This document shows, piece after piece, positions 31,592 to 38,376 of a stretch of DNA of 38,376 nt. Position numbers and translations under genes: made by a program. Source of the DNA: an uncultured Verrucomicrobiales bacterium (GTDB taxonomy: Bacteria > Verrucomicrobiota > Verrucomicrobiae > Limisphaerales > CANJSG01); assembly GCA_946480965.1 (NCBI GenBank), contig CAMLMI010000005.1:1-38376 (forward strand), written 5' to 3'. The notes beneath the pieces were generated by a model. The model saw only the letters and a list, made by a program, of their open reading frames with translations. It made no database searches and was not told where the DNA came from. Every line of letters begins with the position of its first letter. Positions within the stretch are counted from its first letter, which is position 1.

Positions 31592-33040
31592 ATGAATCTC
31601 CGGCGAACGCTCTCTTCGGCGGCCTGTGTTCCGGCGCTTTGTGTTTCCGCTTGGTTTCTTTCTGGCCCGGTCCGCGCCCAGGAGCCGCCGCCGGTGACGT
31701 GGACGACACAGCAGGATCACCGGAACATGCTGGAGCAGCTCGGCATCCAGCGGTTGCGACCCGGGCGCAACGCCCAGACCAACCAGCCGAACGCCGCCAA
31801 CTACGATCCGGCCAAGGCGAATCCTTTTCCCGACTACCCGGAACTGCTCGTCACGAAGAGCGGCGCGAAGGTCACGACAGCCGACGCGTGGTGGTCCCAG
31901 CGGAGGCCGGAGATCGTCGAGGACTTCGAACGCGAAGTGATCGGCCGGGTGCCGCGGCACATGCCGCCGGTGACGTGGACCGTGGTGTCGAACGTCCTGG
32001 ACGGCGTGGTCGGCGGGCGGCCGGTCATTGGCAAACAATTGGTCGGGCGCGTGGACAACACGGCATGTCCGTCGATCACGGTCGAGATCAAGATGGTCGT
32101 CGTGGTTCCGGCGAAAGCGCCCGGTCCGGTGCCGGTGCTGATGATGTTCACGGGCTTCGGCGGAGGGCGTTTGCCGCGTTCGGCCAGCGCGCCGCCTTCC
32201 ACGAACCAGGTTCGGGAATTCGGTGGGCCCTTCGCCGATCCGCCGTCCACCGAGCAGTTGATCGCTGCCGGCTGGGGCTACGCTCAAATCGATCCCAACA
32301 GCATCCAGGCCGACAACGGCGCGGGCCTGACGCGCGGGATCATCGGTCTCGTGAACCGCGGCCAGGCGCGCAAGCCGGACGACTGGGGCGCATTGCGGGC
32401 CTGGGCGTGGGGCGCGGCGCGGGGGCTGGACTACCTGGAGACGGAGCCGGCGGTGGACGCCAAGCGCGTGGGTATCGAGGGCGTTTCGCGCTACGGCAAG
32501 GCGGCCCTGGTCACGCTCGCGCTGGAACCGCGTTTCGCCATCGGCTTGATCGCGTCGTCGGGCGAAGGCGGCGTGAAGCCGCACCGGCGCGATTTCGGCG
32601 AAGCGGTGGAGAACCTGACCGGCCAGGGCGGCTACCATTGGATGGCGGGCAACTTCCTCAAATACGGCGCGGAGGAAGCCAGCTTTGGTCGCCGCACGGC
32701 GGGAGACCTGCCGGTGGACGCCCACCAGCTCATTGCCTTGTGTGCTCCGCGCCCGACCTTCATCAGCTACGGCATTCCGGAGAAGGGCGACGCGCTGTGG
32801 CTGGACCAGCAGGGCAGCTTCATGGCCACGGTCGCGGCCGGCCCGGCGTATCGGCTCCTCGGTAGGAAGGACCTCGGCGTGACCGAGGACTATCGCACTG
32901 TGCGACTCCCGCCGCCGGAGACGGAGTTTCTCGATGGCCAGCTTGCTTGGCGGCAACACACCGGCGGGCACGAGAGCCGGTCGAACATGAAACACTTCCT
33001 CAAGTGGGCGAACCGTGAGCTGGGCCACACGCCGCCTTGA
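31592..33040 (+). CDS. Secreted CE15-like glucuronoyl/xylan esterase family protein
   Basis: The product is 482 residues. A signal peptide spans about 1-29 (LRRTLSSAACVPALCVSAWFL, cut near VRAQ). The alpha/beta-hydrolase fold shows WSQRRPEIVEDFEREVIGRV, VLMMFTGFGGG, the nucleophile elbow GVSRYGK with Ser299 and the following Arg/Lys, the stretch IASSGEGG, YHWMAGNF, LPVDAHQLIALCAPRPTFIS in part, and a late His in HTGGHESRSNM. The G-x-S-R-x-G-K elbow is the mark of CE15 glucuronoyl esterases, which cut lignin-carbohydrate esters; other ester substrates are possible. It is alone in its transcript and ends in a shared hairpin with the convergent gene at 33139. Confidence 0.85.
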   Translation: MNLRRTLSSAACVPALCVSAWFLSGPVRAQEPPPVTWTTQQDHRNMLEQLGIQRLRPGRNAQTNQPNAANYDPAKANPFPDYPELLVTKSGAKVTTADAWWSQRRPEIVEDFEREVIGRVPRHMPPVTWTVVSNVLDGVVGGRPVIGKQLVGRVDNTACPSITVEIKMVVVVPAKAPGPVPVLMMFTGFGGGRLPRSASAPPSTNQVREFGGPFADPPSTEQLIAAGWGYAQIDPNSIQADNGAGLTRGIIGLVNRGQARKPDDWGALRAWAWGAARGLDYLETEPAVDAKRVGIEGVSRYGKAALVTLALEPRFAIGLIASSGEGGVKPHRRDFGEAVENLTGQGGYHWMAGNFLKYGAEEASFGRRTAGDLPVDAHQLIALCAPRPTFISYGIPEKGDALWLDQQGSFMATVAAGPAYRLLGRKDLGVTEDYRTVRLPPPETEFLDGQLAWRQHTGGHESRSNMKHFLKWANRELGHTPP

Positions 33041-33100
33041 GCGGAGGAATGGCCGCAAAGAGGCATAACAAGCACAAAGATCTGAAAGGGTTTAAGAACC

Positions 33101-33130
33101 CGTAGCGGCGAACTTCCGTTCGCCGCTACG
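33101..33130. terminator. 13-bp perfect hairpin between convergent genes
   Basis: CGTAGCGGCGAAC (33101-33113) and GTTCGCCGCTACG (33118-33130) pair perfectly around a four-base loop. It lies 60 bases after the esterase stop and eight bases after the stop of the convergent fusion gene. There is no T-tract on either side, so it may be a dispersed palindrome that also acts as a two-way stop. Confidence 0.6.
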
Positions 33131-33138
33131 GTGCTTCG

Positions 33139-36100
33139 CTACGGAACTTGGTTCACCGTCAGCCAGAGCTGGCTCTTGCTGGTCTGGCCGCTGGCGGTAT
33201 CGAGGTTCCACTGCACTTCCATCTGCATGACCGGCGTCATCGGGCCGAGGTCGAGGACGACGGTGCGGCCGTCGGGTTGGAGCTTGGCGGATTTCACCGG
33301 CACGTCGTCGCGGCCTTCCCGGTCGGAGTTGGCCACGGACCAATCCTTGGAGCCGTATTCCCGCGCGTAGCGATAGTTCCAGCGCTTCACGCCGTAGCTG
33401 CCGATGTCTTCGGCCGTCGTGCGATCCAAGGGCTGGCTGAAGGTCAGGCTCAACCCGTTGCTCCGCGCTTGCCAGGCGATGGGGAGCGTCTGGGTTTTTC
33501 CGGTCCAACGGACGCGTTGCAGAGCCCCGTCGCGCGCGGCGCTGGTCTGCCAACCGGTGCTGCCGGCCACGTAGAGGGCGCCGTCGCGGGAGTTGAAGCT
33601 GGCGCGGTTGGGGCCGCTGAGAAACTTGCCGGGCAACGGCACGACGGCGCCTTGGGGAACCGGTCCGCTCGCGTCGCGCAACACCAGCATCATCCCGCAA
33701 CGGCCCCAGAGCAGATGCAGCATCTGGCCGCCGAGCGGACCCCAGACACCGTCGGGCAACCACACTTGGGAGCCACTGGCGTTGTCCACGCGATGGGGAA
33801 TCCAGCAGAGCGGCGCGTCGTAGCCGAGCGGACGGGCGTCGCTCACGCGCGGACCACCAAAGCCGTAGTAACCGCCTTCACGGACTTCGCTGATCTGCGA
33901 CGACGGGGTCCATTCGCCCTGCTGCGGCGCGACGGTCACTAGCCCGTCGGCGCGGACGCCCATGCCGTTGGGATTGCGCCAACCGGTGGCCAAGGTGGTC
34001 TGGCTCTTCCCATCCGGCGAGACGCGGTGAACGCCCTTGGGATCGACGTAGTAGAGGTTCCCGGCGGCGTCCGTCTCCAGGCAGGTGACGTAGTCGTGGC
34101 CGCCGGTGGAGGTGGCGATGCCGTCGAAGAAACTCTCGTAGAAGTCCGCTTCGCCGTCGCCGTTCTCATCGTGCAGTCGCGTGATCCGGTCGCGGCCGAG
34201 GACGAGCACCTTGCCATCCACCACCTTCAACCCAAGCGCCTGGAAGAGTCCGGTGGCGTAGCGTTTCCAGCGCAGGTCGCGCAGCGAACCGTCGATGCCA
34301 GTCACGCGCCAGACGTCGCCGTGGATGGTGCAGAGGTAGCCTTCGCCCTTGGGACCGAAGTCCACGCCGGCGGCGAGCATCAGGGCGTTCCACGGGTTGT
34401 CGTAGGGGAGCGTCAACGTGTCCACGGCGAGGAAGTCCGTGTCTGCACCGCGCGAGCCGACGGTTTTCAGCTCGGGCCACATCGGCTTGGCGGGCTTGAG
34501 CTGGTCCTTCGGGCTCTTCGCGGCTTCGGCGGCATTGGCCCAATCGCGGAACTTCGAGAACTCGGTTTGCGTTCCGCGCCAAAGGCGGACGGAGAACGAC
34601 CTAGCCGTTTTGCTCGGCGGAAGGGTGATCTCGAAAACACCTCCATCATCGCCTCCGCGCACCGAGGTTTCGCCAACGACCGCGTCGGTGCTGGCGGCGA
34701 ACGCGGTGCCCTCCATCTGGCTGGAAACAGTGACGCGACTGCGGACGACCCGCTCGCCACGACGCTCCTCCTGTTTCTCCTGATTGTGGGAATGGCCTCG
34801 GAGATGGGCGGCGGCGAGGAGCTTCAGTTCCTGCGTGTGCGCGTCCACCCAGAACGTGCGGACGAAGACCGATCCGACGGGCGAGGTTTCCAACGAAGGT
34901 TTCTCCAGGAGGCGGACGCCATCGACTGTGGCTTCAAGGACCGTTCCTCCAACGCCGCGATGCAGGCCGACGAAGCGGAATGTGTGGCCGGGCCAAGCGG
35001 GATCAGGCTTCGCGCTGAAAGCGAGCGGAGCGCCGGGCTTGGGCGCGCCGATCAGCCCGAAGCGGCGGGCATCGAACTGGAGGAACCCGCCGGTCCACGC
35101 CGCGCGCAACGCGCCGTTCGCCGTGTCGTAGGCCACGGTGCCCGCGTCGCCTGCGCCGATCTTGATCGAGAGCCCCTTGGCAATGGTGCCTTCGGGCAAA
35201 GGCAGGTTCGACGCGAGGAACGGGCCGACATCCGTCTGTTGCCAGCGCGTGTCCACCCAGTCGGCCTCGGACTGTTGGCTGGCATCGCGGCCGGAAATCT
35301 TGGGAATGCCCGCTGCTGCCTTGGTATCCATCGCGAGGCGCGTAGCGACTTGGCGCAGGCCGGAAAGATCCTTGCCGAGCTTCACCGCCACGTCCTCCTC
35401 GGTGTGGCCGAGCACGCCGATGGGACCGCGATAACCGCTCTCCTGCACGGCCCGCAGGATGGCGAGATCGTCTTCGCCGTCGCCGAACGGGACGATCTTC
35501 TTCCCGATTTGGTCACCGTTGCGGACCATCCCGTTGAGGTTCAGGCAGAGCAGATGCGGCGCGATGGCGCGGAGCAGGGCGGGCAAGCGGTCGAGGTGCG
35601 CGTGGCCGTGGTGGAGGTTATAGACGAGGCCGACATTGGCGCAGCCCAGCTCGGCGAGACGCGCCTTCACCCGGAGCTGGTTCTCCGGTTCGCCGAACCA
35701 ACCGCCGTGATTGTAGAGGCCGATCTTGGAACCGATCTCACGGGCAGCTTCGGCAATCGGCTTCAACTGTTGTGCGGCGGCCTCGACCTTTTCGGCTGGG
35801 TCGCCGTTCGGCGCGGGATCGACCAGCATGACCCACAGCTCGGGGCTCCGCTTGTGGCGCTTCAAGGCGTCGAGAATCGCGCGGGCCTCGGCGTTGAGTT
35901 CGGCCGGAAACCACCAGGCGCGGAGCTCGATCTTCCGCTTCGCCAGCGCGGCGATCTCGACGTCGAAGGTCGAGATGTGCTCCGCGCGCCAGTCGTAGGC
36001 GAGTCGCGAAACGCCGAGGCGCTGGAGCATGGCGGCCCGTTCCTCCGGCCCACGTTTCTGCGTGTCGAACGGGACGATGCACCACGCCACAAGATTTGTC

Positions 36101-36192
36101 GGGGCAAAGAGGTCGTAGGCAGCGCGGGCCGGACCGACCATGAGCAGCAGGGCGAGCGCAGCGGTCAGCCGGAGGAAGCGGGGGAGTTGCAC
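33139..36192 (-). CDS. Secreted fusion: sugar epimerase-like TIM barrel, DUF6797-like/concanavalin-like region and beta-propeller
   Basis: The product is 1017 residues with a GTG start. The signal peptide spans 1-24 (RLTAALALLLMVGPARA). Residues about 28-280 resemble a xylose isomerase-like TIM barrel (VSRLAYDWRAEHISTF, GSKIGLYNHGGWFGEPENQ, GLVYNLHHGHAHLDR). The metal-binding residues are not all evident, so it may only bind sugar. Residues about 290-560 are a beta-sandwich region of the type found with DUF6797. Residues about 600-940 look like a glucose/sorbosone-dehydrogenase-like propeller (LGLKVVDGKVLVLGRDRITRLHDENGDGEADFYESFFDG in parts, GWRNPNGMGVRADG). A short C-terminal domain ends the protein. 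A carbohydrate-related role is inferred. Confidence 0.75.
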   Translation of the reverse strand: MQLPRFLRLTAALALLLMVGPARAAYDLFAPTNLVAWCIVPFDTQKRGPEERAAMLQRLGVSRLAYDWRAEHISTFDVEIAALAKRKIELRAWWFPAELNAEARAILDALKRHKRSPELWVMLVDPAPNGDPAEKVEAAAQQLKPIAEAAREIGSKIGLYNHGGWFGEPENQLRVKARLAELGCANVGLVYNLHHGHAHLDRLPALLRAIAPHLLCLNLNGMVRNGDQIGKKIVPFGDGEDDLAILRAVQESGYRGPIGVLGHTEEDVAVKLGKDLSGLRQVATRLAMDTKAAAGIPKISGRDASQQSEADWVDTRWQQTDVGPFLASNLPLPEGTIAKGLSIKIGAGDAGTVAYDTANGALRAAWTGGFLQFDARRFGLIGAPKPGAPLAFSAKPDPAWPGHTFRFVGLHRGVGGTVLEATVDGVRLLEKPSLETSPVGSVFVRTFWVDAHTQELKLLAAAHLRGHSHNQEKQEERRGERVVRSRVTVSSQMEGTAFAASTDAVVGETSVRGGDDGGVFEITLPPSKTARSFSVRLWRGTQTEFSKFRDWANAAEAAKSPKDQLKPAKPMWPELKTVGSRGADTDFLAVDTLTLPYDNPWNALMLAAGVDFGPKGEGYLCTIHGDVWRVTGIDGSLRDLRWKRYATGLFQALGLKVVDGKVLVLGRDRITRLHDENGDGEADFYESFFDGIATSTGGHDYVTCLETDAAGNLYYVDPKGVHRVSPDGKSQTTLATGWRNPNGMGVRADGLVTVAPQQGEWTPSSQISEVREGGYYGFGGPRVSDARPLGYDAPLCWIPHRVDNASGSQVWLPDGVWGPLGGQMLHLLWGRCGMMLVLRDASGPVPQGAVVPLPGKFLSGPNRASFNSRDGALYVAGSTGWQTSAARDGALQRVRWTGKTQTLPIAWQARSNGLSLTFSQPLDRTTAEDIGSYGVKRWNYRYAREYGSKDWSVANSDREGRDDVPVKSAKLQPDGRTVVLDLGPMTPVMQMEVQWNLDTASGQTSKSQLWLTVNQVP

Positions 36193-36276
36193 CCCAGAAT
36201 GACGCCGGAAGGCCGATCCGGCTTCAAGCCGCCTGTGGTCGGACCCGGCGCCCCAAGAGCAGCGGATGACAGACCC

Positions 36277-37227
36277 TCATCCCTTCGGCCAGAGGTGCAC
36301 CAGATACCCCCCGTAACCCACGAGGAAGAGCACGCCTTCCCAGCGGTTCACGCAACGTCCGGTCCAGAGCATCGGCCAGAGCAGGGCGGACACGGCGACC
36401 AGCATCAGGAGGTCCACGCGGCTGATGCCGGCGGCCTCGACCGGCGCGACCAGGCCCGCGACGCCGAGGATGGCGAGGATGTTGAACGTGCTCGAACCGA
36501 TCACGTTTCCGAGGGCGATGTCGGCCTGCTTCCTCAGGGCGGCGACGACGGAGGTGGCGAGTTCCGGCATGCTGGTGCCGGCGGCCACGATGGTGAGACC
36601 GATGACGGCCTCGCTCACGCCGAAGCTCCGGGCCAGCAGCACGGCGTTGTCCACCAGCAGACGCGAGCCGGCGACCAGCACCGCCAATCCGCCAAGAATC
36701 AACCCGACATCGACGCCCCAGTGACGGCTGGGCCTAGGCACGCTCTCGGCGAACTCCTGCTCGACAGCGGCGGCGGTCTGGCGGCGGGCCATCCAGACGT
36801 TCGCGACCGTGTAGGCGGTCGCGCCCAGCACGAAGACCAGCGCCTCGCCCCGCGAGATCACGGCATCACGGAAGCACCAGACGAAGATCAGCGTGGTCCC
36901 GAGCATGACCGGCGTGTCGATCCGCAGGAGCTGCCATTCGACCCGGAGCGGGCTGACGACCGCCGCGAGGCCCAGGATCACGGCGATGTTGAAGATGTTC
37001 GATCCGATCACGTTTCCGACCGCGATCGCGCCCTGGTCCGAGAGGGCGGCCTTCACGCTCACCAGCATCTCCGGGGCGCTGGTGCCATAGGCCACGACCG
37101 TCAGACCCACGACGAGGGGCGTCAGGCCGAGACGCAGGGCCGAGGAGGCGGCGCCCTTCACGAGCCATTCGGCCCCGAAATAGAGGAGCACGAGACTGAG
37201 GACGACGAGCAGGACGGGAACAAGCAT
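36277..37227 (-). CDS. Calcium/sodium antiporter, CaCA family (YrbG-like)
   Basis: The product is 316 residues with about ten membrane helices in two inverted halves. The two alpha-repeats are clear: VVAYGTSAPEMLVSVKAAL with AVGNVIGSNIFNIAVILG in the first half, and VAAGTSMPELATSVVAAL with ALGNVIGSSTFNILAILG in the second. The acidic residues in SAPE and SMPE that bind the ions are present. A polar loop of about 30 residues (MARRQTAAAVEQEFAESVP) separates the halves. The protein exchanges Ca2+ for Na+ or H+ at the inner membrane. The ATG at 37227 is preferred over a TTG three codons upstream. Confidence 0.95.
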   Translation of the reverse strand: MLVPVLLVVLSLVLLYFGAEWLVKGAASSALRLGLTPLVVGLTVVAYGTSAPEMLVSVKAALSDQGAIAVGNVIGSNIFNIAVILGLAAVVSPLRVEWQLLRIDTPVMLGTTLIFVWCFRDAVISRGEALVFVLGATAYTVANVWMARRQTAAAVEQEFAESVPRPSRHWGVDVGLILGGLAVLVAGSRLLVDNAVLLARSFGVSEAVIGLTIVAAGTSMPELATSVVAALRKQADIALGNVIGSSTFNILAILGVAGLVAPVEAAGISRVDLLMLVAVSALLWPMLWTGRCVNRWEGVLFLVGYGGYLVHLWPKG

Positions 37228-37541
37228 GGTGGTCAAAGGCCCGGCCCATTCCGGCCAAGCGGCGCGACGCTAGCACGCGGATTCCTCGCCGCAACCGGAG
37301 CCGGGGAGAATCTCCGCAACCGCTAGACTGGAACTGAAACGGCTGTTCGACGAAGCCACGGCCAAACGGGGGAAAGAAGCCATGAATGTCATTGCTTGCG
37401 GATGACGGCCTCGTTGTTGTTCGCGCGACACGGGTTTCACCGGGCATCGTCCTTCACCCGCTGCAACTCGGCCTGGGCGTGGAACGCTCGTCCGGAGACA
37501 GGTCCGTCCCGATCCTGTCATGCGCGGCGAATCGGGCGCGA
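37228..37541. other. Spacer between nucleotidyltransferase and antiporter genes
   Basis: Contains the antiporter promoter at 37267-37294. No gene is seen. A short plus-strand frame near 37323-37400 (RLELKRLFDEATAKRGKEA) has protein-like text but no start and ends quickly; it may be a remnant. Confidence 0.35.
37267..37294 (-). promoter_or_regulatory. Promoter of the antiporter gene: TTGCGG-16-TAGCGT
   Basis: On the minus strand TTGCGG (37289-37294) and TAGCGT (37267-37272) are spaced by 16 bases. The ATG at 37227 is 39 bases downstream, so this gene has a true leader, unlike mqnC or accA. Confidence 0.45.
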
Positions 37542-38376
37542 TCAGATTCCGTGGGACCGTTGCGGAAGCGTGCGGAGACGCACCCGCACCAGCAGGTCGT
37601 TCAACGCCTGCCGCGTCGTTTCATCCGGCGCTTCCGGCAACGTGCTGGCGTCGTGGGCGGCCTGGAGTTCGGCGCGCAGCCTATGGTATTCGGCCTCGTG
37701 GAAGGCGGTGTCGGCGTCGGTCAAGGTCGTGTTCTCGCCCTTGGTCTTCCGCTCGATCAACTCGGCGATGTAGGGCAGGCGGAAGTCCGCGTTGAGCGCG
37801 ACGAGGTTCGCCTCGATCACGCCGGTGCGCATCAGATGGATGCCGGTGAGCAACACGCGATAGACGTAGAGCAGCGGCTTCACCCGGCGCGGCGACTCTT
37901 TCAGGAAGAGCTTCCACTGCGTCTCGGCGAACCCGAAGTAGTGGTGGGAATGGTGCCGGGTGATCACGCCCGTCCGGCTCCCCTCTCCGCCTCGACCGGG
38001 GAGAGGGTTGGGTGAGGCGTCGAACGCCTTTGGACAACAGATCGCCTTCAGCTCCGCGTGTTCCGGTGTGGTCTGGACGATCAACGGTGAGAACAGCTGC
38101 TCCAGCACGTAGCCGTTCTTCTTCAGCAGCAGGCCGAAGAACTTCCGGACGTCGTGCGAGACGATGTCCATCTCCAGCCCGTCGATCACCCGGCTGTCCT
38201 CCACCGTCTCGTCCTGCATCTCCAACCCAACGACCCGTTCCAACGGCAGCACATGCGCCCCGCGCAGATCGAAGTCCGAGTCGGGAGAAGGAAACCCGTA
38301 GAGATGCGCCCCGCTGATCGTGGCGAAAAGCAGCGGATACGGCTGGGCCGCGACAATGCGGTGGAGGCGTGGGTCG
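37542..38376 (-). CDS. Nucleotidyltransferase of the COG3541 (YcgL-like) type, 5' part cut by right edge
   Basis: About 277 residues are visible, entering from the right edge with DPRLHRIVAAQPYPLLFATI. The nucleotidyltransferase motif is GAHLYGFPSPDSDFD, with the G-S/A-x(n)-D-x-D arrangement that binds metal. It is followed by HVLPLERVVGL, DIVSHDVRKFF and LLLKKNGYVLEQLFSPL. Near the middle, ITRHHSHHYFGFAETQWKLF and LLYVYRVLLTGIHLMRTG are typical of this group. Between ELKAI and TGVITRHH lies an extra stretch with FDASPNPLPGRGGEGSR, encoded by a CTCTCC-type palindrome. The cellular substrate is unknown; related proteins are predicted to transfer nucleotides to RNA or small molecules. The start lies outside the window. 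Confidence 0.85.
   Translation of the reverse strand, partial: DPRLHRIVAAQPYPLLFATISGAHLYGFPSPDSDFDLRGAHVLPLERVVGLEMQDETVEDSRVIDGLEMDIVSHDVRKFFGLLLKKNGYVLEQLFSPLIVQTTPEHAELKAICCPKAFDASPNPLPGRGGEGSRTGVITRHHSHHYFGFAETQWKLFLKESPRRVKPLLYVYRVLLTGIHLMRTGVIEANLVALNADFRLPYIAELIERKTKGENTTLTDADTAFHEAEYHRLRAELQAAHDASTLPEAPDETTRQALNDLLVRVRLRTLPQRSHGI
37972..38034. repeat. Palindromic repeat in frame inside the nucleotidyltransferase gene
   Basis: CCCCTCTCC (37980-37988) pairs with GGGGAGAGGG (37998-38007). A second small hairpin, GGCGTCGAACGCC, lies at 38016-38028. Flanking text TTGGGTGAGG fits a common intergenic repeat class. The segment keeps the reading frame and adds about 20 residues. Confidence 0.65.

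Noticed and set aside
34027..37326. A 1099-residue plus-strand frame.
   Set aside because: It runs opposite two well supported minus-strand genes and has no protein-like motif.

Overview
The window reads as a high-GC chromosomal segment of a Verrucomicrobiota bacterium, probably of the Pedosphaera/Limisphaera type. This placement is inferred from the mix of genes: futalosine-route menaquinone genes, a CE15-like esterase, an M64 peptidase, a TIM-barrel epimerase fused to a propeller-type region, a circularly permuted ATP-grasp/alpha-E cluster, and many palindromic intergenic repeats. No rRNA or tRNA gene was seen. One structural RNA, RNase P RNA, is clear. Most listed coding frames on the opposite strand of genes are GC shadows and are left out.

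Layout. 1-8100, minus strand: a DUF4145 protein cut by the left edge, a D-2-hydroxyacid dehydrogenase, a GmhA-like SIS isomerase, rnpB, and then comEC, nfeD, floA and a proline-rich membrane protein. 8100-16000: a secreted protein with an HEWGTF motif (-), a DJ-1/PfpI protein (+), two adjacent small heat-shock proteins (-), a transglutaminase with a CP-ATP-grasp/alpha-E fusion (-), and a D-tagatose/psicose 3-epimerase-like protein (-). 16200-27500, plus strand: accA, a DUF433/PIN-like toxin-antitoxin pair, manA, a DUF3395-like lipoprotein, a two-cassette integron-type array without integrase, a phage-holin-like membrane protein, a secreted glycosidase-like protein, mqnA, a tiny membrane protein, mqnC, and a degenerate dihydroorotate-dehydrogenase domain fused to duplicated membrane domains. 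27400-38376: a secreted M64 peptidase with a small partner (-), aroK-queG (+), a CE15-like esterase (+), a 1017-residue epimerase/propeller fusion (-), a Na+/Ca2+ antiporter (-), and a COG3541-type nucleotidyltransferase cut by the right edge (-).

Points worth attention. (1) Two attC sites follow small orphan genes at 19762-20648, forming an integron cassette cluster with no integrase in the window. (2) A -10 element of the form TAGNNT sits six bases upstream of the expected rnpB 5' end. The same element occurs 5-12 bases upstream of the start codons of accA, mqnC, manA, the holin-like gene and, with one change, nfeD, which suggests leaderless or nearly leaderless mRNAs. (3) Several families of palindromic repeats fill the intergenic spaces. 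One family has two copies of about 100 bp in opposite orientation. Another palindrome lies in frame inside the nucleotidyltransferase gene. (4) The DHODH-like fusion beside mqnC and the C-terminal nuclease-like domain of ComEC have both lost catalytic residues while keeping their membrane parts.
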